A stretch of DNA of 64,000 nucleotides from Bacillus mojavensis RO-H-1 = KCTC 3706 (GCF_000245335.1 NZ_JH600305.1:62001-126000), one strand, 5' to 3'. Counted from the first letter of the stretch, positions 1 through 9,693 are shown. Numbers and translations are program-made. Notes: generated by a model not told the origin, from the letters alone.

Positions 1-450
1 ATATCATCAGCAAAAAAAAGAATCCTCTTAGAAATATGGAAAGAGGATTTTAAAGAAGTGGAATCAGAACTTAAACAGGCGGCAAATAAAGGTGTCATCG
101 TCACCATTATTGCGTACGGAGAGATCGCATCTGATTTTGCTAATGTTTATCTTCATGATATGAGCAGTGAAATTACAGAAGAGTATGACGGACGGTGGCT
201 TGTTTATAGCGGAGATGATTCAGAAGTTGTAGCAGGTATTGTCTCTCTTGGCAACGATAGCCGCGCTGCATGGACAATGCATGTAGGGTTAGTCATGCCT
301 ATTACAGAAGTAATCATTCATGATCTGTATCTCATGGAAATTATGAAGAAGCATAGAGGGCTTTTAGAAGATAGTTTTGGAAAAAACCTCATCCAGTTAC
401 GCCGCAAATTTTCAATCCACTCAGATTTTAAAAAACATTACTTGGAATAG
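1..450 (+). CDS. yrhO: TrmB-family transcriptional regulator, C-terminal part
   Basis: The reading frame is open from base 1, so the gene begins before the window; the GTG at 58 is internal. About 149 C-terminal residues are visible. They resemble the sugar-sensor-like C-terminal half of TrmB-type regulators, such as the VIIIAYGEIASDF-like segment and a late Lys/Arg-rich end, but no DNA-binding domain is in view. Position directly before sigV matches yrhO of B. subtilis. A hairpin with a T-run at 483-519 ends the transcript. Identity rests mainly on synteny; target genes cannot be inferred from this fragment. Confidence 0.7.
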   Translation: MSSAKKRILLEIWKEDFKEVESELKQAANKGVIVTIIAYGEIASDFANVYLHDMSSEITEEYDGRWLVYSGDDSEVVAGIVSLGNDSRAAWTMHVGLVMPITEVIIHDLYLMEIMKKHRGLLEDSFGKNLIQLRRKFSIHSDFKKHYLE

Positions 451-482
451 AACACTGATGCTTCCTGTATATTATGTAATCA

Positions 483-519
483 AAAAACATGGCTCGTATC
501 CACAAGCCATGTTTTTTTA
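483..519 (+). terminator. Intrinsic terminator after yrhO
   Basis: A perfect stem (AACATGGCT / AGCCATGTT) around a 10-nt loop is flanked by A6 and T7. It can act on either strand and separates yrhO from the sigV transcript. Confidence 0.85.
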
Positions 520-615
520 TGCACTCCCCAATTAAAAGGATCTTTTCCGTTTATTTTTAAGCAATTGATCCTCCCCTCCCGCTCCTGATCATTTTTTTAA
601 AAAAATGATATCTGC

Positions 616-642
616 GCAAACTATTTTTTAAACTGCCTCGTC
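616..642 (+). promoter_or_regulatory. ECF-type promoter of sigV
   Basis: GCAAAC (616-621) is followed after 17 nt by CGTC (639-642). This is the AAC / CGTC signature of SigV, SigM, SigW and SigX promoters. It lies about 57 nt before the sigV start, consistent with the known SigV autoregulation. Confidence 0.75.
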
Positions 643-698
643 TATCCTAGGTAACATCCAACGATATACGTATATTCGAAAAGGAGCCCTTTATTGCA

Positions 699-1199
699 AT
701 GAAGAAAAAACAAACAACAAAAGCGTTGCTTGTCACGTGTATAACTGACCATAAGCAAGATTTCTACAGGTTAGCCTTCAGTTATGTGAAAAATCAAGAT
801 GACGCGTTAGATATTATTCAGGAATCTATAAAAAAAGCGCTCAGCTCAGTTGAAACGGTCAGAAACCCTGAGACGATAAAAAGCTGGTTTTATAAAATTT
901 TAGTTCGTACAGCTATTGATTTTTTGCGAAAACAAAAAAAGGTAAAGGTGATGGATGACGAAACGATAGAGTTTTTAAGCTCAGGAAAGAAAGATCACTA
1001 TAAGGACACTGATCTTCATGAAGCGCTCGACGAATTGCCGTCCCACTATAAAACAATTATTATTTTGCGTTTTTTTGAAGACCTCAAACTAGAAGAAATT
1101 GCGGAAATTACAGGGGAAAACTTGAATACCGTCAAAACGCGCCTTTACAGAGCATTGAAGCTGATGCGCATTCAGTTGACGAAGGAGGATCTTTCTTAA
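699..1199 (+). CDS. sigV: ECF RNA polymerase sigma factor SigV
   Basis: This 166-aa protein has the two-domain layout of extracytoplasmic-function sigma factors. Region 2 lies at about residues 18-85, with the FSYVKNQDDALDIIQES segment. Region 4 lies at about 105-160, with a helix-turn-helix reading LKLEEIAEITGENLNTVKTRL. In B. subtilis SigV directs the response to lysozyme, turning on oatA and dlt genes. It overlaps rsiV by one base (TAATG at 1197-1201), so sigma and anti-sigma are translationally coupled. An ECF promoter at 616-642 predicts autoregulation. Length and neighbours match sigV exactly; confidence is high. Confidence 0.95.
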   Translation: MKKKQTTKALLVTCITDHKQDFYRLAFSYVKNQDDALDIIQESIKKALSSVETVRNPETIKSWFYKILVRTAIDFLRKQKKVKVMDDETIEFLSSGKKDHYKDTDLHEALDELPSHYKTIIILRFFEDLKLEEIAEITGENLNTVKTRLYRALKLMRIQLTKEDLS

Positions 1200-2056
1200 T
1201 GGATAAGAGATTACAGCAATTAAAAGAAGAATATAAAAATGTTCAGATTCCTAAAGAACTGGATATCATTGTCGAAAAAGCCCTTCAGCAAAAACCAAAA
1301 AAGAAAAGAATCGTCATGTGGCCGACATCAGCAGCTGTCGCGGCAGCTATTTTATTCACTGCACTTGTCAACATCAACCCAGATGCAGCTCAAGCTATGT
1401 CAAAAATCCCTGTCATCGGCAAGATCGTCAAAGCCATCACTTTTATTGAGATCAAAGAAGAGAAAGATCAATCAAGCATCGATGTCAAAACGCCTGCTCT
1501 CTCGGGACTTTCTAATAAAGAGCTTGAAAACAGCATCAACCAGAAATATTTGAAAGAAAGCAAGAAGCTATACAAAGAATTTATACAGTCCACATCCAAA
1601 AACAAAAAAGGACATCTCAGCATCTATAGTGATTACGAGACAGTAACAGATACGCCAGATTTAATTTCTATTCGGCGTGATATTGAAAAAACACAAGCAT
1701 CATCTTACACACAAAGCCGTTATATCACAATTGACAAAAAGAACGATATCTTACTTACCTTAAAAAGCTTATTTAAAGATGACCGCTATATCAAAGTCAT
1801 CAGCCAAAACATCAAAAAACAAATGAAACAGCAAATGAAGGAAGATCCAAATAAAATCTATTGGGTCACTGACGAGATTGCAGAACCATTCAAACACATT
1901 CAGCCTGATCAAACGTTTTATATTACAGAAGACCATAAACTTGTGATTTCATTTGATGAATATGAAGTTGCACCCGGCTATATGGGCGTTACAGAGTTTA
2001 AAATTCCGACCAGTGTCATCTCAAATCTGCTCATGGGAGAACGTTATGTTCGATAA
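1199..2056 (+). CDS. rsiV: Anti-sigma V factor and lysozyme receptor RsiV
   Basis: This 285-aa single-pass membrane protein has a cytoplasmic N-terminus (about residues 1-38, Lys-rich, binds SigV), one membrane segment at about 39-60, and a large extracellular domain. The extracellular part corresponds to the DUF4163/DUF3298 region of the family, which in B. subtilis RsiV binds lysozyme directly. Binding exposes RsiV to signal peptidase and then to RasP, releasing SigV. The membrane-proximal stretch after the TM contains Ala-rich AAQAMSKIP, compatible with signal-peptidase cleavage. The gene overlaps sigV by one base. Confidence 0.93.
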   Translation: MDKRLQQLKEEYKNVQIPKELDIIVEKALQQKPKKKRIVMWPTSAAVAAAILFTALVNINPDAAQAMSKIPVIGKIVKAITFIEIKEEKDQSSIDVKTPALSGLSNKELENSINQKYLKESKKLYKEFIQSTSKNKKGHLSIYSDYETVTDTPDLISIRRDIEKTQASSYTQSRYITIDKKNDILLTLKSLFKDDRYIKVISQNIKKQMKQQMKEDPNKIYWVTDEIAEPFKHIQPDQTFYITEDHKLVISFDEYEVAPGYMGVTEFKIPTSVISNLLMGERYVR

Positions 2057-2185
2057 CAGAAAAACATCCATGTCATCCTCTGGCATGGGAGTTTTCCCTT
2101 TCGCAAAGGGACCTGACAACTATCAAGAAGGCGTAATCTCGCAGCCAAAGCAACAAGAATATCTGCACATTATTGGAGGAATACC
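2057..2185 (+). promoter_or_regulatory. Leader between rsiV and oatA with two small hairpins
   Basis: This 129-nt spacer contains CCATG...CATGG and CCCTTTCGCAAAGGG stems in tandem (about 2071-2112). Neither has a T-run, so they are not ordinary terminators. They may tune or stabilise the oatA message. A GGAGGA ribosome site sits at about 2175-2180. Confidence 0.3.
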
Positions 2186-4096
2186 ATGTATCACAAGACA
2201 CAACATCACCGCTACATCACTGGACTCGATGGCCTTCGGGCCTTTGCCGTCCTGGCAGTTATCGCTTATCATCTAAACTTTAATTGGGCTAACGGAGGCT
2301 TCATTGGAGTTGATATCTTTTTTGTATTATCAGGCTATTTAATTACTTCTATCATATTACCGGCACATGGAAATGATATCAGCCTTGATTTTCGGGACTT
2401 TTGGGTGCGCCGAATGCGGCGGCTTCTGCCAGCGGCATATTTTATGATCATTTCTGCTGTTATTTGGGTCGTCGTGTGCAACCGGGAACTATTGCACACT
2501 GTACGCGGAGATGCCATCTCTTCTCTCTTTTACATGAGTAATTGGTGGTTTATTTTTCATAAACTCTCGTATTTTGATAGCTTCGGCTCCCCGTCACCGC
2601 TTAAAAATCTTTGGTCGTTGGCCATTGAAGAGCAATTTTATATGATATGGCCGATGTTCTTGGTTGCTGGGATGTACATATTTAAAAACCGTGCTAAACT
2701 GGCGGCGGCGGTGTCATTGCTTGCGCTCTTTTCAGCCGTGATGATGAGCGTACTGTATGAACCCGGCGGAGATCCGAGTCGCGTGTACTACGGCACAGAT
2801 ACTCGTTCGTTTGGACTTCTCATAGGGTGTGCTATGGCTCTAATATGGCCGATGAAAAGACTGTCTTCAAACAGACTGTCAAACAAACTGAAGCGCCTTT
2901 TGCATGTCACAGAACTTTCGGCGTTTTGTGTTTTAGTATTGTGTGTCTATTTTACAGATGAATACGAACCTTTTCTTTACAGAGGCGGAATGTTTTTAAT
3001 AAGCACTACCGCAGCAGTCCTTATTGCATGTGTATCCCACCCTAGCAGCTTTTTGGGCATTCTGCTTTCATGGAGGCCTCTTCGTTGGCTTGGAACAAGG
3101 TCATACGGTATTTACCTTTGGCACTACCCTGTTATTGTGTTAAGCACGCCAGTTCAAGAAATCGGAAACCCTGTTTTATGGCATATCGTGCTAAAGATCA
3201 TCGCTACATTTATACTCGCCGAGCTTTCCTATCATTTTATCGAGAAGCCTATACGGACACAGGGATTTAGATCATTTTTTCGCCGTATTTTTATCCATAG
3301 AATCAGAGAATGGAAAACGACATCTGTCGTCAGCAAAATGTCAATTGGTCTCATCATTCTCGCTACACTTATTTTTGCGGGAGGGCTGTCTGGGCTAGCC
3401 GGGGAGCAAAAGCACCCCACCAAATGGACGTATAGCTCACAAGAAACAAACGGTGATACCAGCCAGGCTTCTGAGGATAGAAAGAAAGCTGAAGCCAATG
3501 AAGACAGTGAAAACAATCCCGAACAAAAGACAACAGACTCCAATCAAGATCAAAAGCAAAACAAAGATAATGAACAAGAGACTACTAGTAAAAATAAACA
3601 CAAGCAATCTCAGCAACAGAAAGAGCCGGCAGCTACTGATAAAGAAGTATTAGCTATAGGGGATTCCGTCATGCTTGATATCGCCTCCAGCCTTCGCCAG
3701 TCACTTTCACATGTCACAATTGATGGGAAGGTGGGAAGACAAATGTCTCAGGCTTTAGAATTGACACGGGAATACAAGTCTTTTAACCAGCCGAATAAAG
3801 CTGTCATCATTGAGCTGGGAACCAACGGCTACTTTACAAACAGCCAAATCGATCAATTGCTTACATCTTTCTCAAAAGCTCATATCTATCTTGTCAATAC
3901 ACGTGTTCCCCGGCAATGGGAAAGCAAAGTGAATGAATCTTTACGGCGGCAGGCTGAAGCGCATGACAATATTACGTTGGTTGACTGGCATGCAGAAGCT
4001 CTCCAGCATCCGGAGTATTTCACCCCTGACGGCGTACACTTGGTTCCTCAGGGGGCTAAAGCTTTAACCGCTCTTATCGTTCAGGCAATAAAATAG
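2186..4096 (+). CDS. oatA: Peptidoglycan O-acetyltransferase OatA (YrhL)
   Basis: This 636-aa two-part enzyme adds O-acetyl groups to MurNAc, which blocks lysozyme. Residues about 10-370 form an acyltransferase-3 membrane domain with roughly ten hydrophobic segments and the early YITGLDGLRAFAV motif. A charged, Gln/Lys/Glu-rich linker spans about 410-485. The extracellular SGNH-type esterase/transferase domain at about 487-636 shows AIGDSVMLD (catalytic Ser), a GTNGY block III and a DGVHL block V with the Asp/His pair. It is the effector gene of the SigV module, directly downstream of rsiV. The ATG has a good GGAGGA site 5 nt away. B. subtilis YrhL is about 634 aa. Confidence 0.93.
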   Translation: MYHKTQHHRYITGLDGLRAFAVLAVIAYHLNFNWANGGFIGVDIFFVLSGYLITSIILPAHGNDISLDFRDFWVRRMRRLLPAAYFMIISAVIWVVVCNRELLHTVRGDAISSLFYMSNWWFIFHKLSYFDSFGSPSPLKNLWSLAIEEQFYMIWPMFLVAGMYIFKNRAKLAAAVSLLALFSAVMMSVLYEPGGDPSRVYYGTDTRSFGLLIGCAMALIWPMKRLSSNRLSNKLKRLLHVTELSAFCVLVLCVYFTDEYEPFLYRGGMFLISTTAAVLIACVSHPSSFLGILLSWRPLRWLGTRSYGIYLWHYPVIVLSTPVQEIGNPVLWHIVLKIIATFILAELSYHFIEKPIRTQGFRSFFRRIFIHRIREWKTTSVVSKMSIGLIILATLIFAGGLSGLAGEQKHPTKWTYSSQETNGDTSQASEDRKKAEANEDSENNPEQKTTDSNQDQKQNKDNEQETTSKNKHKQSQQQKEPAATDKEVLAIGDSVMLDIASSLRQSLSHVTIDGKVGRQMSQALELTREYKSFNQPNKAVIIELGTNGYFTNSQIDQLLTSFSKAHIYLVNTRVPRQWESKVNESLRRQAEAHDNITLVDWHAEALQHPEYFTPDGVHLVPQGAKALTALIVQAIK

Positions 4097-4102
4097 ATTA
4101 GC

Positions 4103-4136
4103 AAAAAAGAGGTCCTGCTGAGGACCTCTTTTTTTG
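4103..4136 (+). terminator. Intrinsic terminator after oatA
   Basis: Stem AGAGGTCCT / AGGACCTCT with a GCTG loop, flanked by A-run and T7. It closes the sigV-rsiV-oatA unit and is structurally bidirectional. Confidence 0.9.
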
Positions 4137-4248
4137 CGATAGATCAATTCCAGTTACAGGCCCATCGCATGCACAAATTGCTTTTAAAAAAGGATTGCCT
4201 GTCACATTGATGACATGAACCAGGCATAAAACCTAATCTATTGGAAAT

Positions 4249-4332
4249 TTATATTCTGCATTCTAAAATTATTCCTTCCGTTTCGTTCTCAAATTCACTT
4301 AATACGAGAATAATATTCGATCCGTTAGTCAT
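4249..4332 (-). CDS. Possible 27-aa small protein of unknown function
   Basis: On the minus strand an ATG at 4332 follows an AAAGGGGTGA ribosome site at 7 nt or less and opens 27 codons (begins MTNGSNIILV, ends LECRI). A matching sigma-A-like promoter lies just upstream (TTTACA 4391-4386, 17-nt spacer, TAATAT 4368-4363). I do not recognise the peptide. It has an Ile/Leu/Val-rich start and an acidic middle, and no membrane helix of full length. It could be a real small gene or the remnant 5' end of a lost one. It lies in the otherwise gene-free 4,137-4,544 interval. Confidence 0.35.
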   Translation of the reverse strand: MTNGSNIILVLSEFENETEGIILECRI

Positions 4333-4362
4333 ACTGTCACCCCTTTCGTTTATAATTCATTA

Positions 4363-4391
4363 ATATTACAATATTTTTCACTTTATGTAAA
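4363..4391 (-). promoter_or_regulatory. Candidate sigma-A promoter for the 27-aa ORF
   Basis: TTTACA (4391-4386), 17-nt spacer, TAATAT (4368-4363) on the minus strand, about 30 nt before the ATG at 4332. The region is AT-rich, so chance matches are likely; support comes from the well-placed ribosome site downstream. Confidence 0.35.
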
Positions 4392-4544
4392 TAATTAGCT
4401 CTAAAAACCTCGCAATCTCCCTTCCTAACTTGAGAAATGGCTGACTTATTTATGGTCCTAATAATCTTTATTTCTAGCTGTGAAGACCTTATGTTTACCT
4501 ATCGTTTCCGTGAGGGTAAGCAAATATAGAATGGGGGGATCATA

Positions 4545-4832
4545 GTGTCAGCTAATGCAGAAAATGAAATGAAAAAGCAAATAAATCGGTATGAGCCATT
4601 TTTCAAAAAACGATATAAAGTTCTCTATACAGTAAATGATTTTATCATTGGCGCTTTATTTTTCATCGGCAGCTTTTTCTTCTTTTACGATGAATTAATG
4701 TCTGCAGGAATATGGCTGTTTGCAGTTGGCAGCTTCCTGCTTTTAATCAGACCGACGATTCGACTGGTTCATGATTTTCATTACAGAAAACATCTTGAGC
4801 GTCAATATCAACAAGGAGTGTCCTCTGACTAG
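4545..4832 (+). CDS. yrhK: YrhK-family small membrane protein
   Basis: A 95-aa protein starting at GTG 4545 behind a GGGGGGATCAT site. An N-terminal hydrophilic stretch holds INRYEPFFKKRYK. Two hydrophobic helices follow at about residues 31-48 and 52-69, with FIIGALFFIGSFFFFYDEL and GIWLFAVGSFLLLIRP. A basic cytoplasmic tail reading HDFHYRKHLERQYQQG closes it. This is the YrhK domain, of unknown function. It stands alone between the oatA and cypB regions, and no partner is suggested by the context. Confidence 0.85.
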   Translation: MSANAENEMKKQINRYEPFFKKRYKVLYTVNDFIIGALFFIGSFFFFYDELMSAGIWLFAVGSFLLLIRPTIRLVHDFHYRKHLERQYQQGVSSD

Positions 4833-5042
4833 TTTGAAGAAGCGAACAGTCTGAAACCTGCGGGGCATTCAAAAGCCGCGTCTATCGGACAGTCTAACTC
4901 AAACGGCAGGATGAAGGCAAAACGCTTGATTAAGTCAATAAAAAATCAAACTCCAATACACAAATATATAACTTTATAACTATTTATATATAAAATAATA
5001 GAAAAAACCTAAAGTTTTATATCTTTCGGACGATAATAATAA

Positions 5043-5110
5043 TAAGGCCGGCGCGATACTCCCTATAACATCCTTTTCAGTAGATTTCAATATCGTGCCG
5101 GTTTTTTTTC
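5043..5110 (+). terminator. Terminator-like hairpin with a long loop
   Basis: CCGGCGCGATA (from 5045) pairs with TATCGTGCCGG about 32 nt later, followed by T8. It lies about 210 nt downstream of yrhK and could end a long yrhK 3' UTR or an independent small RNA started in the AT-rich 4,960-5,030 stretch. The rest of 4,833-5,155 shows no ORF that I can support. Confidence 0.6.
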
Positions 5111-5155
5111 ACATGCTAAAGTAATCACGCCATCTCTGGCGGGATTTATTTTTAC

Positions 5156-8100
5156 CTACATTCCTGTCCATACATCTTTTACATATCGTTTTTGATCTTG
5201 CAGCGTCTTCAGCCATTCTGCTGACGCTTCCTGACTTGCTCCTTTGTCACCTTCGTAAGCCGCACGCAGTGTGTTCTCTACTTCAGGAGCCATATGCACA
5301 CCATCGCCGCATACATAAACGTGCGCACCTTTTTCGATCAGTGAAATTAATTTCTGTGCATCTTGTTTTAGCAAGTGCTGAACATATACTTTTGGCTCGT
5401 CTTCCATTCGTGAATAGCATCGATGGACTGTTACCAAACCCTCGTTTTCCGCCTGGTCAAGCTCTTCTTTATAAAGATCGTCATGATCAGGACGGCGGCA
5501 CCCAAAGTATAAATGAGCTTCGCCAAGCGCACTTCCTTCCTTCTTCAGAACGGACCTGGCCTGGATGAAACCTCTGAATGGCGCAATTCCTGTGCCCGGT
5601 CCCACCATAATAAGAGGGGTTTCGGGATCATCAGGCAGCTGGAATCCAGATTGCGGCGTCCGAATGAAACAGGCAACCGTATCACCTTGACGGAGTCCGG
5701 CTAAATAATTGGATGCAACGCCTTTGTATTCTCCGCGTCCACTCCAAGCTGTCGCCTTTACAACTCCTACCGTCATACTGACCTTATTTGCTTTGACCTT
5801 CGGTGAGCTTGAAATTGAATAATATCTCGGCTTTAGTGATGGCAAAAGCTCTAAAAACCGTTCAAACGGCATTTCACAGGCCGGATAGTCCTCTAACAGA
5901 TCCAGCATGGTCACACGTTTGGTCAGAACCTGTTCCTTGTACATTTCATCACTTGATATAAGCAATTCCAGCTCTTTTTTATGAGGCGGGCATACTGTAT
6001 ATGAAGCCAGCTCACGAAGCTGAAGCCTTGAAGCAGAATCCTGCAGCTCTACGTAGGATGATAATAACTCCGTAACTCTGATTGGCCGATCCAGCGGAAG
6101 GTGAGCCATATGCGGGCTTCCGTTCATTTTTATCACAGCGTGCGGCTGCAAATCGAATCGATTGAGAACCCGTTGAACCAGCTCTTGGCTGTTTTTCGGC
6201 AATATTCCGATGTGGTCGCCTTCTTTATACGTTTTTGAATCAGGGAGCTGCAATTCTAAATGACGAGTCGAACGCAAACTACATTCTGCCTGAAGCTCAC
6301 GGTTTTCAAGAACGATACCTTCAAACGCGCCATACGCTTTGGCAAGCGGTGTCTCCGTTGTTTCACTGAGAAACGTAATGGATAGTGAAGGCTTCGCTTC
6401 TTTCTCTGTTATTTCGTTCACATGAAAGGCTTCCATTGCTTCCTTCCAAAAGCGGTTCTCCCAAGACTCGCGATGGCTTTCAAAGTCGTCAGCCGCATCT
6501 CCTTCCCCAATGGATGTCAAACGTGATGCTCCTTTTGATGCCATCATGTCATCGATAAGGCGAGGAATTCGCTGATACGTGCTGGCCCAGCTCCGGTTTC
6601 CGCAGCCGAATACCGCATAGGAAACATCCTTTAATTGACCTTCCTCCAGCTCTCCCAGCCACTCGACAAAGCCAGCAGCATTATCAGGCGGCGCTCCATT
6701 ATATGAGGCAGTCACAATGACAACAGCACCTTGGTCAGGGAGTTTTCCGATGTAATCATCAAGAGATGCAGTTTCCGCTGTAAAGCCGAGCCGGCGCCCG
6801 TAAGCAGCCAATTCACCCGCCATGCCTTCTGCGGTGCCGAGATTTGAACCGTAAAGAACGAGTAAAGGTGTGCCGTGTTTAGGTTTTGACTCGTTTTCCT
6901 TCGTTTCTTGCGCGGTGCCAGTCTGTTCTTTTTTCTGAACATTCATTTGGACCGTTTTCCTTTGTTTCACTGTAATTTTAAAATTATCCGGTTTAATTGT
7001 TAATGCCTCTTTGATTTTGAGCTCATAACCGGTGTGATTAATCAATTCAAAATGCTTTAACACAAGGCCGAGAACCATTGTCGCTTCTTGAAGCGCAAAC
7101 TGCATCCCGATACACGCGCGCTGGCCGTTTCCAAACGGTTTATACGCATGGTGAGGAATATTCTCAGGGTTCTCAAACCGTTCCGGACGAAAATCTTCTG
7201 CATCTTCACCCCAAGCGTTTTGGTCTCTGTGAAGTTTTGGGATCAAGACGGAGACGGGCTGTCCTTTACTGATAGGATATTCACCGCCTAAAACTGTATC
7301 CTCCTTGGCATAAAGAGAAAAAGCAGGCGCTGTCGGATACAGCCTAAGCGTTTCATTGAGTACCATCCGGACATATTTCAGCTGCTGAATATGTTTATAT
7401 TCTGGCGTGTCTTCCGTTAACACGCGATCGGCTTCCTCCTGAGCTTTTTTTAGTTTTTCTGGATGTTTAAGCAGGCAGTAAATCGCAAAGGAGAGCAAGC
7501 CGCTCGTTGTTTCATGGCCTGCAATTAAAAATGTGATGATTTGATATCTGATGTTTTCATCATCCAGTGTCTCACCCGTTACAGGATCTTTTGCATAAAG
7601 CATGAGCGATAACAGATCCTTAATATTTTGATCCGGATATGCTTTTCGCTCTGCTATTATTCTGTCGACCAGCGAATTCATCACTTCGATATCCTTTTGG
7701 AACTGCTGTCTCGTTTTGACCATCATCTTATCCTGCAGGCCCAGTCTTTTTGTTTGATTCATTCCCTCTTTTAAAGCCCGGAGCATGCTGGTGATAAACG
7801 GATGCTGCGTATCACGGTAAAAGCTGTTAAACCGATAGTTAAATCCGCATAACCCGATGGTATCAAGCGTCAGGCGGGTCATATCGTCCGCCACGTCAAT
7901 TTCTTCATTCGGATTCAGCCGGCTCCATTTTTGAATCAGCTGTGTCGCGATATCCAGCATCATAGAATGATAGCCTTTCATTGCTTTTTGACTGAAGCTC
8001 GGCAGCAGAATACGATGGGCTTTCTGCCAATTCGGCTCGTGCGTCCAGCTTGTAAACAATCCGTCTCCTCCGAACTCACGCACTTTCAGCAAGCCTTTTC

Positions 8101-8320
8101 CAAGGTTTTTGTCAAAGCGGCTCTCGTCACACACTTCAGCAACGAGTTCATGGCCTGATACGAAAACGCCGGATACACCTGGAAAATCAAAACGGAAAAT
8201 CGGCCCTAACTCATCAGCAATCCGCCATAAGGATTGAGAAAGCTGTTCCTTTTCCAAATGCGGGAGGTTTTTTAAAGGTCCGTATGTTTTCGGCTGAGGT
8301 ATTGCACTTGCCTGTTTCAT
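5156..8320 (-). CDS. cypB: Self-sufficient cytochrome P450/NADPH-P450 reductase (CYP102A type)
   Basis: This 1054-aa fusion hydroxylates medium- and long-chain fatty acids using NADPH, like P450 BM3. The heme domain (about 1-470) has the I-helix AGHETTS, the ExxR motif in NETLR, and the heme ligand Cys403 in [10 protein letters not shown]. After a charged linker comes an FMN flavodoxin domain from about 490 ([13 protein letters not shown]), then an FAD-binding region with RYYSISSSP, and an NADPH-binding end with [15 protein letters not shown] 8320 is preferred over ATG 8326 because it is 8 nt from AAGGAAG. It lies 10 nt after fatR, forming a repressor-enzyme operon induced by fatty acids. Confidence 0.95.
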   Translation of the reverse strand: MKQASAIPQPKTYGPLKNLPHLEKEQLSQSLWRIADELGPIFRFDFPGVSGVFVSGHELVAEVCDESRFDKNLGKGLLKVREFGGDGLFTSWTHEPNWQKAHRILLPSFSQKAMKGYHSMMLDIATQLIQKWSRLNPNEEIDVADDMTRLTLDTIGLCGFNYRFNSFYRDTQHPFITSMLRALKEGMNQTKRLGLQDKMMVKTRQQFQKDIEVMNSLVDRIIAERKAYPDQNIKDLLSLMLYAKDPVTGETLDDENIRYQIITFLIAGHETTSGLLSFAIYCLLKHPEKLKKAQEEADRVLTEDTPEYKHIQQLKYVRMVLNETLRLYPTAPAFSLYAKEDTVLGGEYPISKGQPVSVLIPKLHRDQNAWGEDAEDFRPERFENPENIPHHAYKPFGNGQRACIGMQFALQEATMVLGLVLKHFELINHTGYELKIKEALTIKPDNFKITVKQRKTVQMNVQKKEQTGTAQETKENESKPKHGTPLLVLYGSNLGTAEGMAGELAAYGRRLGFTAETASLDDYIGKLPDQGAVVIVTASYNGAPPDNAAGFVEWLGELEEGQLKDVSYAVFGCGNRSWASTYQRIPRLIDDMMASKGASRLTSIGEGDAADDFESHRESWENRFWKEAMEAFHVNEITEKEAKPSLSITFLSETTETPLAKAYGAFEGIVLENRELQAECSLRSTRHLELQLPDSKTYKEGDHIGILPKNSQELVQRVLNRFDLQPHAVIKMNGSPHMAHLPLDRPIRVTELLSSYVELQDSASRLQLRELASYTVCPPHKKELELLISSDEMYKEQVLTKRVTMLDLLEDYPACEMPFERFLELLPSLKPRYYSISSSPKVKANKVSMTVGVVKATAWSGRGEYKGVASNYLAGLRQGDTVACFIRTPQSGFQLPDDPETPLIMVGPGTGIAPFRGFIQARSVLKKEGSALGEAHLYFGCRRPDHDDLYKEELDQAENEGLVTVHRCYSRMEDEPKVYVQHLLKQDAQKLISLIEKGAHVYVCGDGVHMAPEVENTLRAAYEGDKGASQEASAEWLKTLQDQKRYVKDVWTGM

Positions 8321-8336
8321 AAACATCTTCCTTTCT

Positions 8337-8927
8337 TTATTCTTCTGAAGTCAATGAATGAAGTTTAATCGCGGCCCAGCAGCACTGCTCCAATTCAGAA
8401 ATCAAATCAGCATTCATCTCTATATCACCTTGTTGCATTAGCTGGTACAGCTTGAGAAATGCGCCTAATACAATCGCAATTAATACATTGGAGGGCAAGG
8501 AGCGGATCACTCCTTCTGTTTTTCCCTTGTTAAAGAAATCGTCAAGCATTTGAGTCAGGTTTTCTATCATTTTTTTGCTTGTTTCATTTAAATAGTGAGC
8601 ATCCTTCTTCGTCTCAAGGAAAAAAAGCGCGTAGTCGCTCTCCTTCGTAAATTGAACGAGACAGCAAAATATGTGGCGAAAGCCCTCCCTGACAGGCATT
8701 TCTGAATAATTCCGCTTTACCTTTTCTGAAAAGCGCTGAATGCTTTCTTGAAACAAAACATTGACGAGTGTTTCTTTGCTGTCAAAGTAGCGGTAAATCG
8801 TGCCTGTACCAACTTCAGCTCTTTTTGCTATCATTGGGATGGTGGTGGCATCAAATCCTCTTTCCGTAAAAAGCGATAGCGATGCCTTCATGATCAAATC
8901 GTATTTACTGATAAGTGCGGATGCCAT
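8337..8927 (-). CDS. fatR: TetR-family repressor FatR (BscR) of the P450 gene
   Basis: A 196-aa TetR regulator. The N-terminal helix-turn-helix occupies about residues 8-55 ([32 protein letters not shown]), and the rest is a helical ligand-binding domain with no strong signature. It is first in the fatR-cypB operon, upstream of a perfect operator at 8955-8972. The B. megaterium homologue BM3R1 and B. subtilis FatR bind the same kind of palindrome and are released by fatty acids. The first start codon, ATG 8927, is used. Confidence 0.92.
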   Translation of the reverse strand: MASALISKYDLIMKASLSLFTERGFDATTIPMIAKRAEVGTGTIYRYFDSKETLVNVLFQESIQRFSEKVKRNYSEMPVREGFRHIFCCLVQFTKESDYALFFLETKKDAHYLNETSKKMIENLTQMLDDFFNKGKTEGVIRSLPSNVLIAIVLGAFLKLYQLMQQGDIEMNADLISELEQCCWAAIKLHSLTSEE

Positions 8928-8954
8928 GTAAACTTAAAACCTCCGATTCCTTTA

Positions 8955-8972
8955 GGAATGAATGTTCATTCC
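8955..8972. promoter_or_regulatory. FatR operator palindrome
   Basis: GGAATGAATGTTCATTCC is an 18-bp inverted repeat with 8-bp arms, 28 nt upstream of fatR. It closely resembles the BM3R1/FatR operator, implying autorepression of fatR-cypB. Confidence 0.85.
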
Positions 8973-9144
8973 GCTTGTTCATAAATGCACTCTGCCACGA
9001 ATCACCTCTTACCCATACTTATGTTTATAGTTTATATGAAAAAAACTTTTTTTAATATAAATGCTATGCAAAATATATAAAATTAAGAAAATATACCCAA
9101 TTCTCTAGATGTCAGAAGTCTGGATATATTTCCCGAGAAATTTT

Positions 9145-9693
9145 TTATTTAACAGCAATTATACAAAGACACGAATCACGTTCGATGACAGAAATGTCTC
9201 TAAAATGCTGATCTTGCAGCAATTGAATATATTTTTTCTCGCTTTTTTCTGCATTGTTATCAATACTGATGTAAAATCGGCCGTCAATTTGAAGCACTCG
9301 ATAAATCTCTCTTAATGCGAGCCCGACATCAGTACAAGTCTGAACCGTATGTAACGAAAACACTTTATTGAAGGTACGGTCTTCAAAGGGGATCCTTTCC
9401 GGATGGCCATAGAGAATGTCCCCCTGATCTGTTTTCTTTTGCTTTCGGATTGCACGGGACATCTGTCTTACTTTTCGCTTAGAAGAGTCGATGCTTTTGA
9501 TGCTTCCCTTTTCAAGTTTTTCCGTTATTTTCTTAAAGACAGAGCCGTTTCCGGTTCCAATTTCTAAAATTCTGTCATTTTCTTGTATGTCTATAGAATC
9601 AATCATCATATGCTCAATTGTTTTCGTTTGCTGATATTTCCTAGAAAATAATTTCAATAGGTTGGATCGTTTATAAAGTTTGTTTTCTAGCAT
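9145..9693 (-). CDS. yrhH: SAM-dependent class I methyltransferase
   Basis: A Rossmann-fold methyltransferase of about 182 aa. Motif I is ILEIGTGNGSV, followed by an acidic residue in SIDSSKRKV, and motif IV-like HTVQTCTDVGLALREIYRVL. Substrate is unknown; the family includes UbiE-like enzymes. The ATG at 9693 sits behind AGCAGGTG; a GTG at 9702 is possible. The gene has a near-perfect ECF promoter (9787-9813), so it belongs to the envelope-stress regulon, as reported for yrhH in B. subtilis. It is monocistronic. Confidence 0.85.
   Translation of the reverse strand: MLENKLYKRSNLLKLFSRKYQQTKTIEHMMIDSIDIQENDRILEIGTGNGSVFKKITEKLEKGSIKSIDSSKRKVRQMSRAIRKQKKTDQGDILYGHPERIPFEDRTFNKVFSLHTVQTCTDVGLALREIYRVLQIDGRFYISIDNNAEKSEKKYIQLLQDQHFRDISVIERDSCLCIIAVK

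Noticed and set aside
58..450. GTG at 58 as the start of a 130-aa gene
   Set aside because: The frame is open to base 1 without a stop and there is no ribosome site; it is the tail of yrhO.
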